Shown piece by piece: positions 1 to 8,726 of a stretch of 64,000 nucleotides of DNA. A model generated the notes under the pieces. That model was not told where the DNA came from and made no database searches. It was given only the letters and a program-made list of their open reading frames with translations. This DNA is from Ostreococcus mediterraneus (taxonomy: Eukaryota > Chlorophyta > Mamiellophyceae > Mamiellales > Bathycoccaceae). The stretch spans positions 310,001 to 374,000 of the forward strand of contig WMKK01000008.1 in assembly GCA_012295225.1 (NCBI GenBank), given 5' to 3'. How positions within the stretch are numbered: the stretch's first letter is position 1; every line of letters begins with the position of its first letter. Position numbers and translations under genes: made by a program.

Positions 1-2253
1 TTAAAGATTAAAGAAGGAAATGCGAGCGATGTGAAAAAGCCTTTGCCTACGCCTGCCAACTTTTACAAGGAACTCATGGCAAAAGCAGGACGTCCCGTGA
101 TGAGCATGTATGATGGCGCGCACAAAGCGCGTGAACGCGCCGCGGCAGGTCTCGCGCCGGGCGGCGACGCGATCAAGGAAGAGCCAGAGGACATAAAGAC
201 TGAAGTGATCGATGACGGCGACGATGAGTTGACGCGTGACATGAAAACTTTGATTGCGCAACTGCCGAGGCCCCCATCGGAAATCGTAGCGGCGCTTGTC
301 GGAAAAGCTTTAGAAGAAGCGGCCGAGGACGCGATTGCGAGCGCCGTGACAAAATCCAAAAAGCGTCCGCAGCGCACGAGCGCGACAAAGAAAGCACCGG
401 CGAAGAAGGCGAAAAAGAGCTTGCGCGATGAAAGTGACGATGACGATGCTGATCAAGAAGAAAGCGATTACGCCCCTGAAAGTGAAAGCGACGATGATGA
501 AGTCGTCATTCTTGACGATAGTGAAGACGATGAAGAGCCAAAGGTGAAGAAGACGAAGACGAAGAAGGAGACGAAGAAGCAAAAGACGGTGAAGAACGAA
601 AACGAAGATGTCGAAAACGATACCCCAGTGGTAGGCACTGCGGATGACATTACCAGTCCCACGAAATCCGCTGGCGGCGATGACGACGACTTAGACGCGG
701 TTGATTTGTCTGACTCCATTCTTCATCGCACGGTGTGGCATCGCATCGTGCTCGATGAGGCGCATAAAATCAAGGCGCGAACGAGCAACACTGCAAAGTG
801 TATCTACGCTCTCAAATCCTCGTTCAAGTGGTGTCTGACCGGAACGCCGCTGCAGAATCGTATCGGCGACTTGTACAGCTTGGTAAGATTCTTGCGTATG
901 GATCCGCACGCATACTACTTTTGCTCCACGAAGGGGTGTGAATGTAAGTTGCTCTCGTGGAATTTCGGCCCGGAAGCGCGTTTTTGCGTCGGATGTGGAT
1001 GCGGCGCTCCTCGACATTATTCGTACTTCAATCGGGCGATTTTAAATCCAATCAATCGATACGGTTACGTGGGCGATGGCAAGAAGGCGATGTTGGCGTT
1101 GCGAAACGACATTTTACTCCCTGTGCAGTTGCGGCGCACGAAGGCTGAACGCTCGGAGGACGTCAAGCTTCCGAATTTGACGATTACGATCCAAGAGAAT
1201 GAATTTAGCAAAGAAGAGCGGGATTTTTATGATTCGTTGTATATGAAGACGCGCGCGACATTTGACGCGTTTGTGAAGAAGGGGAGCGTTTTGCACAACT
1301 ATGCACACATTTTCGAACTTTTGGCTCGACTTCGTCAGGCGTGCGATCATCCGTACTTGGTGATTCATTCGAAGAGCGCGAATGTGAAGAAGGACGCACC
1401 GGATGTACCAAAAGTTGAAGCTCCGGCAGAGGCTGATGAACCCAAGTTCTACTGTGGAATGTGTCAAGATGAAATTGAAGCTGAAGATGCCGCGCTGGCG
1501 GGGTGCAAGCACATCTTCCATCGCGAGTGCATCATGCAGTACGCGTCGTGCGCTCCGACTGATGGTAAAAAAGTCACCTGTCCAGTCTGTCGCACGGGTT
1601 TGACGATTGATTTCACCCCTGATAGCTTGGACGATGTCAAACGCGAGGTCAAGACAAATCGATTCAAGGACGTCTTGCCGGACAAGTCAATTTTGTCAAA
1701 ATTCGATTTGAGCCAGTACACGTCGAGCACAAAGGTTGAAACGCTCGTGAATTCGTTACGTGATATGCGTAACCACGAAAATGGTCACCTTAACAAGGCA
1801 ATTGTCTTCTCACAGTACACGCATATGATAGATTTGGTTGAGTGGCGTCTTAAAAAGGCGAAATTCACCATCGCCAAGTTGGTCGGTTCGATGCCCGTGA
1901 CGCAGCGAGCGGCAAACTTGCAAGCGTTCAGAGAGGACCCGAACGTCAGTGTGATTCTCATGAGTCTCAAGTCTGGCGGTGAAGGTTTGAACTTGCAAGC
2001 GGCAAACTACGTGTACGTTCTCGAACCGTGGTGGAATCCAGCGGTTGAAATGCAAGCCGTTATGCGCGCGCACCGCATCGGTCAAAGTCGCCCAGTTACC
2101 GCCGTTCGCTTCTCTACCAAGGATACAATCGAGGAGCGCATGATGGAATTGCAAGAAAAAAAGCAGCTCGTGTTCGAAGGATGCATGGATGGAAATCAAG
2201 CTGCACTCTCACAGCTCACCACTGAAGATTTACAATTTTTATTCAAGCGCTAA
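1..2253 (+). CDS. RAD16: RAD16-type SNF2 helicase with RING finger, 5'-truncated by window edge
   Basis: The reading frame is open to the window edge, so the gene starts upstream and the N-terminal Walker A half of the ATPase is missing here. What is visible: a helicase motif II region (VLDEAHKIK, about residue 243), the SNF2 sequence LTGTPLQNR, a C3HC4 RING finger embedded between the two helicase lobes (CGMCQDEIEAED to CPVC, about residues 480-525), and a C-terminal helicase lobe with LMSLKSGGEGLNL and RAHRIGQ. An intervening RING plus the YYFC/CGCGAP cysteine cluster is the arrangement of yeast Rad16, the ATPase subunit of global-genome nucleotide excision repair factor NEF4. Odd feature: a roughly 200-residue Lys/Asp/Glu-rich insertion (about residues 55-235) lies just before motif II. 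TGTAA, the green-algal polyadenylation motif, follows the stop at 2267. The family call is firm; RAD16 versus a RAD5-like paralogue is less certain but the cysteine cluster favours RAD16. Confidence 0.92.
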   Translation, partial: LKIKEGNASDVKKPLPTPANFYKELMAKAGRPVMSMYDGAHKARERAAAGLAPGGDAIKEEPEDIKTEVIDDGDDELTRDMKTLIAQLPRPPSEIVAALVGKALEEAAEDAIASAVTKSKKRPQRTSATKKAPAKKAKKSLRDESDDDDADQEESDYAPESESDDDEVVILDDSEDDEEPKVKKTKTKKETKKQKTVKNENEDVENDTPVVGTADDITSPTKSAGGDDDDLDAVDLSDSILHRTVWHRIVLDEAHKIKARTSNTAKCIYALKSSFKWCLTGTPLQNRIGDLYSLVRFLRMDPHAYYFCSTKGCECKLLSWNFGPEARFCVGCGCGAPRHYSYFNRAILNPINRYGYVGDGKKAMLALRNDILLPVQLRRTKAERSEDVKLPNLTITIQENEFSKEERDFYDSLYMKTRATFDAFVKKGSVLHNYAHIFELLARLRQACDHPYLVIHSKSANVKKDAPDVPKVEAPAEADEPKFYCGMCQDEIEAEDAALAGCKHIFHRECIMQYASCAPTDGKKVTCPVCRTGLTIDFTPDSLDDVKREVKTNRFKDVLPDKSILSKFDLSQYTSSTKVETLVNSLRDMRNHENGHLNKAIVFSQYTHMIDLVEWRLKKAKFTIAKLVGSMPVTQRAANLQAFREDPNVSVILMSLKSGGEGLNLQAANYVYVLEPWWNPAVEMQAVMRAHRIGQSRPVTAVRFSTKDTIEERMMELQEKKQLVFEGCMDGNQAALSQLTTEDLQFLFKR

Positions 2254-2282
2254 ATGCTTGCATGTGTAACGATACATTGTTT

Positions 2283-4808
2283 CTAAAATTCTTTAAAAAG
2301 TTCTATCGCCTTGACGAGAGCGGCATCTTCTGCCGGTCGCGTGGCGTCAATTTGCGTGGCCAGTAAACTATCTCGCTCGATCTCTTGCAAACGTTGTTTT
2401 CTGAGTTTTAAAAACTCGGATTGAATGGCAATCGGCCTTGGTGTATACCGTCCTTGCTCTAAAAGCTTCCAGTCGAATCCCGTGAACCATGGATGACTTT
2501 TAACTTGTCGAACGCCGCCGTGGACATTGCCGAGACGTGTCTTCGCGTCACGTTTGAGTAATTTTGAAATGAAGTCGCACACCTCATTCGTGGCAAACGT
2601 TGGATAGCTCACCTCAAACGCCGGGTCTACAATGCGCCGCATAACGCTCAACGGATCATCTTGTTCCGTCGGCGACGACGAATTAAACGGCTGAACGCCG
2701 GATATTACAATGTACGTCAGTACGCCGAGCGCCCACCAATCAATTGCAAGCCCGTAGCCTTTGGAGAGCACGATTTCTGGCGCAACGTATCCAGGCGTGC
2801 CGCAAAACGTAAACGCCTTGTCTCCGACGCCGAGCTTCTTTGCGAACCCAAAATCGCCGAGTTTACATTGACCATTGAGCGATACAAGCACGTTTTCGGG
2901 TTTCAAGTCTCTATATATGATACCATTGTCGTGCAAATACTCAAACGCCAATATGAGCATCGCGACAAAGTATCGCGTCATGTTTTCGCTCACGCCGACT
3001 TGCGTGCGCACCATAGTGACGTTACCATTGATTGCCGTTGGGATGTTTTTTATCTGCACGTAGTTGGCGAGTACATCCATCAAATCGCATCCGTCCATAA
3101 AATCGAACAGCATGTACAAGTGATGCGTATCTTGAAAACTCGCGTGCTGACACATGAGCGAAAAGTGGCTAATTTCGCGCGTGACTTCCTTTTCACAAAA
3201 TATATGCCCGGGACTTCCTTTAACCGCAATCTTGCGCACCCGCTTCAGCGCAAACGAATGACCGTGGACGCCACTTTTAATGACAACCCTATGCACGCAC
3301 CCGGCTGAGCCTCCGCCTAAGAGCTCTTTCTCAAACAACTCGATGTGTGTCACGAACCCGTCGCGAGCCGCCTGAAACGTCGACGGATTCGCGCGCCCTT
3401 GCACAAGTATGTTAGCCTTGGTACCACCCACGCGCGCGCTTTCTCTCAGATTAATATTCGCCTTGCACCAATTATTCTCACCTTTCAGCTCACTCATACG
3501 TTTGCGCGTGCGCTCAGCCGATTTCGCATCCACGAGCGCCTCGTGCGCGGGCGCGAGCGTGTTGAGCAGCGCGTCGCGGCCGAGCACGTAACACACAATC
3601 GGTGTGTTGTCTCCAGCGCGCACGGTGTGCGACCACGTGCTCGCATTCGTCAGCAACTCGAGTTCACCGAAAAAGTCATAGCGAAACAGGTGATTCACCA
3701 CTCGCTCGTCCCCGGTGTTCGGATCTGACTTGCTCACGACGACGCGCCCAGACGTGATGAGATGAAACAAACCCTCGCTCGCAGACGCGCCTTCACGTAT
3801 TATAATCTCCCCGGCCGCGAACGTGCGCGTGTTCAGCTGCTCCGCTAATGCTTTTCGAGTGTCTATGTGTAATTTGTAAAACGCCGGTACTTGCTCCAAG
3901 AAGACATTCTTGTTCAGCGTCGACGCCGTCACGCTATGCTTCACCGTCATTTTGAAGACGTACTGCGGACACACCCACACGCGCGATGTCCCCACCGCTT
4001 TCACCGTCGCATTTCGCGGCGTCCTATACAACAACGCTAATTCCCCAAGTACGTTACCACATGAGCGCGTGGCCACCTTAATGTTCACGCCCATGCGCGA
4101 TTGAAAGACATCAAACGCGCCGTCCGCGACGAGGTACAACGCGTCCCCGGGCGAGCCCTCCTCCATTAACGTCGCGCCATCCTCGACAGTGATTAAAAAC
4201 ATCGCCCGCGCCACGCTGTCCCGCAATTTACCATCTAACTGCGCAAATATAAACGTCTGTGATAGCGTTTTCGCAATCACCTTGGTCTCTGTTTCCGAAG
4301 GCTTGACGCGCTCGGCTTCGCCCACCCAATTCTCGATGGACGCTCGAACGTCGTCCATCAACGTCTCGGTGACGCTTTCCACGCGCGCCGTAAACGACGA
4401 CCGCGCGTGCTTAGGCGCTACGAACGACATACGCTTGATAAACGTGCCATCTCCACCCTGGCTCGATGTCGACGCCGCGAATGACGACGACTGCGCCGCG
4501 TGCGCCAGTTGCAACGCGCTGTCCACGCTCTGCCGCGTATACTTTGTCACCTCTGTCTCATGCACAGGCAAAGGTACGTTCCCTAAAAACGCGTTCAACC
4601 GCGCGTTTGCCGCACTCTCAACCGCCCTCGCCGTCACCTCACGCGCCTCCGCCTCCGCCTCCGCCTCCGCCTCCGCCTCCGCGCGCGCGCACGTCAACCA
4701 CCGCCATACCCACCACCTCCGCCCCACCTCACGCGTCGACGCGCACGCATCAGTTTCATGCGACGTCTCCCCATCGCGAATCCGCGCGCGCGCATCCTCC
4801 TCCTCCAT
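2283..4808 (-). CDS. cGMP-dependent-type protein kinase (two cyclic-nucleotide-binding domains plus AGC kinase)
   Basis: An 841-residue serine/threonine kinase of the PKG type. From the N-terminus: a low-complexity Glu-Ala repeat encoded by a hexanucleotide repeat; two cyclic-nucleotide-binding domains (about residues 190-285 and 310-410) with phosphate-binding-cassette sequences LGELALLYRTPRNATV and FGELELLTNASTWSHTV; then a kinase domain from about residue 489 with the glycine loop GGGSAGCV, catalytic YRDLKPEN, KLGDFGFA and CGTPGYVAPE, followed by an AGC-type tail. The second cassette has Trp instead of Arg at the usual cGMP phosphate contact, so that site may not bind normally. The start was set at the ATG at 4808 because upstream sequence is an Arg-rich run and holds a perfect E2F-like site; a small intron in the N-terminal region (GTGAGG donor-like sequence near 4725) cannot be excluded. 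It is divergent from the PPR gene and convergent with RAD16 (29 bp gap). Confidence 0.88.
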   Translation of the reverse strand: MEEEDARARIRDGETSHETDACASTREVGRRWWVWRWLTCARAEAEAEAEAEAEAREVTARAVESAANARLNAFLGNVPLPVHETEVTKYTRQSVDSALQLAHAAQSSSFAASTSSQGGDGTFIKRMSFVAPKHARSSFTARVESVTETLMDDVRASIENWVGEAERVKPSETETKVIAKTLSQTFIFAQLDGKLRDSVARAMFLITVEDGATLMEEGSPGDALYLVADGAFDVFQSRMGVNIKVATRSCGNVLGELALLYRTPRNATVKAVGTSRVWVCPQYVFKMTVKHSVTASTLNKNVFLEQVPAFYKLHIDTRKALAEQLNTRTFAAGEIIIREGASASEGLFHLITSGRVVVSKSDPNTGDERVVNHLFRYDFFGELELLTNASTWSHTVRAGDNTPIVCYVLGRDALLNTLAPAHEALVDAKSAERTRKRMSELKGENNWCKANINLRESARVGGTKANILVQGRANPSTFQAARDGFVTHIELFEKELLGGGSAGCVHRVVIKSGVHGHSFALKRVRKIAVKGSPGHIFCEKEVTREISHFSLMCQHASFQDTHHLYMLFDFMDGCDLMDVLANYVQIKNIPTAINGNVTMVRTQVGVSENMTRYFVAMLILAFEYLHDNGIIYRDLKPENVLVSLNGQCKLGDFGFAKKLGVGDKAFTFCGTPGYVAPEIVLSKGYGLAIDWWALGVLTYIVISGVQPFNSSSPTEQDDPLSVMRRIVDPAFEVSYPTFATNEVCDFISKLLKRDAKTRLGNVHGGVRQVKSHPWFTGFDWKLLEQGRYTPRPIAIQSEFLKLRKQRLQEIERDSLLATQIDATRPAEDAALVKAIELFKEF
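4645..4681. repeat. Hexanucleotide GCCTCC repeat inside the PKG gene
   Basis: About six tandem copies of GCCTCC (GGAGGC on the coding strand) encode an alternating Glu-Ala run in the kinase N-terminus. It is the kind of tract that varies in length between strains. Confidence 0.9.
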
Positions 4809-4819
4809 CTCTCCGCGAC

Positions 4820-4833
4820 TTTTCGCGCCAAAA
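4820..4833. promoter_or_regulatory. E2F-like site
   Basis: TTTTCGCGCCAAAA matches the full E2F/DP consensus on both strands and sits immediately upstream of the kinase ATG. E2F sites of this form mark S-phase genes in the green lineage; here the role is inferred. Confidence 0.45.
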
Positions 4834-5151
4834 AGTGCACCGACCGACCACGCGACGGACGCGATGCGTGCGCGACGACGCCGACGACGACGACGGTGCG
4901 AACCCGACGCACGCCGCGCGACGGCGCGACACCGAATCCGCGCCGCGCGCCGCGCCGCGCGACGGAGTGTCGCGCCCGGCGGCCGGCACACCTCTGGGCG
5001 CGCTGGGGCTCAAAAAGTGCATTCGACCAATCGTGACCAGGACGCGGTCCACACCACGCGCGATCGTCACGGGTCACGATCGGTCGTTGTAGTGTATGTA
5101 CCCATACAGTGTGTGGGTACACACACCCACGTCGGCCCATGCCCTGACCCA

Positions 5152-5186
5152 CGTCGTCGTTCGTCGTCGTTCGTCGTCGTTCGTCG
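5152..5186. repeat. CGTCGTCGTT tandem repeat
   Basis: Three and a half copies of a 10-bp CGTCGTCGTT unit end 24 bp before the PPR start codon. It is probably 5' leader or core-promoter DNA of that gene. Confidence 0.8.
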
Positions 5187-5210
5187 CCCGCACAGCGCCG
5201 CACGCGCGCG

Positions 5211-8200
5211 ATGGACGCCACCGCGATCGCGCGACGCGCGGCGCGCGCGCCCCATGGCGCGCCTCGGCGGCGGTCTCGGCGACACCGCGGCGCGACGACG
5301 AGGCACGCGACGACGCGTCGCGCGCGCGCGACGGCTGCGCTGGGCGAGCGCGCGGAGGCGCGCGATGGCGCGCGGACGCGCGATGTGCGCGCGCGAGCGA
5401 TCGTGCCCGATCGCGATGGTGCGCGAGAGCGACGCGGACGCGACGCTGGGGGGGCGAACGGTGGGGCGAACGCGGGCGGCGGGGTGGGAGAGGAGGCGAA
5501 GGCGAGCGCGTCGCGCGCGTATCGAGCGATGCGGTACGAGGATTTACGCGCGCGAGAGGTGGGGTATGCGTCGACGTCGCCGCGGGTGGGTGCGTTTGAT
5601 GGTGTGGGTTCTGATGTGGATGATGATGCGGCGGTGATTCGCGCGCATGAGGCGTATGTGGCGAGAGGGGAATTGGAGAACGCGGCCAAGGCGTTGAAGA
5701 CGTCGGCGCGGAAACGCGGCGGTGGTGGTGCGCGCGCTGGCGCTGGTGGCGCGAATGCAATCGATGCGAGTGGCGCGTTGATGTTTGTAGTGTCGGATGG
5801 CGTGCATGAAGCGCTGCGCAAGTCGCATAAGAAATTCGTGCACGCGTGTCGAGACGCGAGACGCGTGGACGTGGCGCTGGCGTACGCCAAGGTGTTTGAT
5901 TTCGACCGCACGGATGGGGATTTGTATTGCGCGGTGATTAGCGCGTGCGGGACGACACGAGACTGGCACACCGCCTGGGCCGCGTTTGAGGCTCGGCGAG
6001 TCGATGCGGGCGTGCTTCCCGATCCAATCGTGTACTCGGCGTTAATTTCAACCGCGGGCAAGTGCGGCAACTTCAAGGCGGCGCGAGACGCTTTTGCGGA
6101 GGCTACTGACGCGAATCAGGTCGACTCGATCGTGTTCAACTCGTTTATTGATGTGTGCGCTGCGCGAGGGGATTACGACACCGCCAAGGCGACGCTTGAG
6201 CGCATGAAGACCACGAACGGAGTCGCGGCAAATATTCGAAGCTACAATGGGTTGATTTCGGCGTCGACGCGACAGCGCAATTTCGCGGGCGCCCTTCGCG
6301 CGTGGGAAGAGCTCAGCGCAAACAAGCTCGAGCCGACGATCATTACATATGGTGCCATGCTCGCTGCGGGGGCGGCGTCGGATGAGACCGACGTGCAGTG
6401 GTCAGTTGACATGTTTGAACGAGCGTTGTCGTCTGGAGTGTGCGGCGTCGCCGGCAACGACCACATGGTGGCGTCTTTACTCAACGCCTACGCCCACGGG
6501 GTGACGTTGAATCAAATAGATAAAACAATCGCGTTGAAGCGCGGCGAGGCTCTCGTCACGGCGCTCGCTGATGCGGCTTCGACTGATGCAATCACGGCGA
6601 GCAAGACGCCCAACGCTCGCGTGTGGTGCGCGCTCATCACGCTGTGCGCTCGCGTGGGACAGCCTGCTCGCGCCATCGAAGTCATTAACATCATGACCAA
6701 GCGGCAGATGCGCCCTGAAGATCACGCCATCTCCGCCGCGTTGAACGCATGCAAACAAGGGCGACCGTACTTTGAACAGATGCTCCGCATTTTGGAAAAT
6801 TACCCCGAGTCTATTCGGCGTTCCACTGGCGTGTGCAACGCCGCGATTTCTGTGTATTTACACTTTGGTGATTTCAAGAGCGCGTTCAAGTTGTACAGTG
6901 AAATGAAGGCGAAAATGCACGCGTTTCGACGAATGAAGGATACCGATCACGGGGCATCGCCGCGAGACGTGCGCGTGATGGAAAATCAAATTCCCGACAC
7001 CATTACGTACAACACATTGATTGGCGCGTGCGCGACAAATGGAGAAGACGTCAAGGCACTTGAGCTGTATCACGACATGATTGCGAATGGCATTCCACCA
7101 TCGCTACGCACGTACGTTGGTTTGATTGTTTCCCTGAGTCGCTCGCACGGTGGTAGCCGCGCAGATGAAGCAGAAAAGTTGTTCAACACCGCCATTGATG
7201 ACGGCGTGACGCCAAATGAATTCTTATTCACCTCGCTCATGGATGCACAAGTCAAGGCACACCGAGCGGATTCGGCATTTGCAACGTACGATCGTATGCT
7301 GAAAGCGAATGTGAAGCTCACGAGCGTGACGTTTGGATGTGTGTTGCATGCGTGCTGGGTGTGCGAAGACCCAGAAGAGGGCGTCGAGCGCGCGTACGCG
7401 ATTCTTCAACAAATGACAGAGCGCGACGTCATGATGAACGATTGGTGCTCTAATGCTCTCGTGCGTGTTATTTCTCGCGCTGGGAGAATCGAGGAAATGC
7501 TTGAAGAGGTGAAGAAAATCGTGCGCCGACGAGGGACGGTTGAGAGCGAGACTCTTGAAACAGTCATACGCGCGCTTTGCCGCACTGGCTACGTTGAAAG
7601 AGCCAATCGTTTCTTATCTATGATGGATTCGAGAAACTTAGAACCGTCTGGGTTGACGCTCATGGCATTCATCACCGCTGCAAGCCGCGATGGCTTCGTT
7701 GGATGGGCGTGGGAAGCTGCGAAGCGCTGTGCGCGTGCGGGATACGTTTTGGATGTCAATACGCGCTCGGCGCTTGTCGCCGTGCTTAGCGTGGCATCTA
7801 CGAGCCCAGATCCGGACGACGCTGAACTTTTACTCGCGCGTGCGCTTGGCGTGTATGAAGGCTCGTACAAGCGCGCTGAAGCGAATGGTGATGGCGCCAA
7901 CGGCGTGCTCGACTCCGAGTCTCAATGCGCGCTCATTGTCGCTCTCGCTCGCGGCGACAGAATTGACACGGCGTTGAGCATCTGGCGAAACACGACGCGA
8001 TATGGAGCTCTTGTGGACGCGCGAAAGCATACTTCGAGTGAAGGTAAGGACTACATCGGTGACACTCGCGCCATGTACGAAAGCCTCATCGAGGTGTGCT
8101 GCCACGAGGGCATGATTGACGAAGCGTTGGAAGTCTTCGACGCCGTCAAGGATGCCAGCGTAAGCGTCAGTACGGTGACACTCGCATTCTTGGAATCATC

Positions 8201-8441
8201 ATGCCGCCGCAGTCGCGTCGATGAGTGGCGAATTTTCGATGTTTGCGCGCAAATGCGCGCGCAAGCTGAAGTAAAAGCATCCAATCGTCTCGCTCGACCA
8301 TCCAAGCAGAGTCACCACGTCCGTCACGACGACGTCGTCGACATCGCGTCCGAGCTTCAAAGTAAAGGCCTCGGTGGTGCGCAAAGCCAAAACACAAAAC
8401 CGTCCACGTGGCGCCGTGGCACTGGTTCCGCCGGACCGTAG
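5211..8441 (+). CDS. P-class pentatricopeptide repeat (PPR) protein, organelle-targeted
   Basis: A 1076-residue protein. The first 100 or so residues are Arg/Ala-rich with almost no acidic residues at the very N-terminus, as in algal organelle transit peptides. From about residue 180 to 1020 the chain is a string of about 35-residue helical repeats with typical PPR wording (VYSALISTAGKCGNFKAA, SYNGLISASTRQRNFAGA, TYNTLIGACATNGEDVKA, TFGCVLHACWV). There is no E, E+ or DYW domain and no SMR domain, so it is a P-class protein, which normally binds one organellar transcript to stabilise, process or help translate it. The target cannot be read from sequence. The ATG at 5211 is the first in frame after the divergent promoter. 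A GC-rich 8-bp stem hairpin lies 57 nt after the stop and a TGTAA motif at about 8613. Confidence 0.9.
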   Translation: MDATAIARRAARAPHGAPRRRSRRHRGATTRHATTRRARATAALGERAEARDGARTRDVRARAIVPDRDGARERRGRDAGGANGGANAGGGVGEEAKASASRAYRAMRYEDLRAREVGYASTSPRVGAFDGVGSDVDDDAAVIRAHEAYVARGELENAAKALKTSARKRGGGGARAGAGGANAIDASGALMFVVSDGVHEALRKSHKKFVHACRDARRVDVALAYAKVFDFDRTDGDLYCAVISACGTTRDWHTAWAAFEARRVDAGVLPDPIVYSALISTAGKCGNFKAARDAFAEATDANQVDSIVFNSFIDVCAARGDYDTAKATLERMKTTNGVAANIRSYNGLISASTRQRNFAGALRAWEELSANKLEPTIITYGAMLAAGAASDETDVQWSVDMFERALSSGVCGVAGNDHMVASLLNAYAHGVTLNQIDKTIALKRGEALVTALADAASTDAITASKTPNARVWCALITLCARVGQPARAIEVINIMTKRQMRPEDHAISAALNACKQGRPYFEQMLRILENYPESIRRSTGVCNAAISVYLHFGDFKSAFKLYSEMKAKMHAFRRMKDTDHGASPRDVRVMENQIPDTITYNTLIGACATNGEDVKALELYHDMIANGIPPSLRTYVGLIVSLSRSHGGSRADEAEKLFNTAIDDGVTPNEFLFTSLMDAQVKAHRADSAFATYDRMLKANVKLTSVTFGCVLHACWVCEDPEEGVERAYAILQQMTERDVMMNDWCSNALVRVISRAGRIEEMLEEVKKIVRRRGTVESETLETVIRALCRTGYVERANRFLSMMDSRNLEPSGLTLMAFITAASRDGFVGWAWEAAKRCARAGYVLDVNTRSALVAVLSVASTSPDPDDAELLLARALGVYEGSYKRAEANGDGANGVLDSESQCALIVALARGDRIDTALSIWRNTTRYGALVDARKHTSSEGKDYIGDTRAMYESLIEVCCHEGMIDEALEVFDAVKDASVSVSTVTLAFLESSCRRSRVDEWRIFDVCAQMRAQAEVKASNRLARPSKQSHHVRHDDVVDIASELQSKGLGGAQSQNTKPSTWRRGTGSAGP

Positions 8442-8497
8442 TAGTCCGTGTACATTAACTCCGCGCCGAGTCCCCTTTTTAAGGACGCCGCGCCCCT

Positions 8498-8518
8498 GGA
8501 GTCGCGTCGGGCGCGACT
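8498..8518. terminator. Perfect 8-bp hairpin downstream of the PPR gene
   Basis: GAGTCGCG and CGCGACTC flank a 5-nt loop in the 3' untranslated region of the PPR gene. It could stabilise the transcript end; function is not known. Confidence 0.3.
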
Positions 8519-8726
8519 CTATTCAAACACGCCCGAAAACGGCGCACATGCTTACATTTTTTAGATTTAATTCTTCTCGGCAGACATTTCAGCACTGCAC
8601 TGCACTAGCTATTTGTAACGCGCACGCTCAATGCTAAGGCTTACGCCACCATTTCATGCGCGCGCGTCCCGACGGCTGAGCGTATGAAAAAAGTGGATAA
8701 AGTTGCAGCCCCCTTCACTGTACCGC

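Larger units (their letters stand above)
4809..5210. promoter_or_regulatory. Divergent promoter region between PKG-like kinase and PPR gene
   Basis: A 402-bp gap without a convincing gene. It holds a perfect E2F-consensus palindrome-like site TTTTCGCGCCAAAA at 4820-4833, 11 bp before the kinase ATG; a repeated CAAAAAGTGCA at about 4828 and 5010; a CCAAT box at about 5026; an inverted pair GATCGT/ACGATC at 5062-5081; a 13-bp inverted repeat at 5092-5104 and 5114-5126 (one mismatch, 9-nt spacer); and three CGTCGTCGTT units just before the PPR start. Which of these act is not shown by sequence alone. Confidence 0.45.

Noticed and set aside
4189-5637. 482-residue plus-strand ORF across the kinase 5' end and PPR start
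   Set aside because: Antisense to the kinase, Arg/Ala/Ser run with no family likeness; a shadow of GC-rich coding DNA.
4694-6076. 460-residue minus-strand ORF across the PPR N-terminus
   Set aside because: Antisense to the PPR gene, low complexity, no domain.
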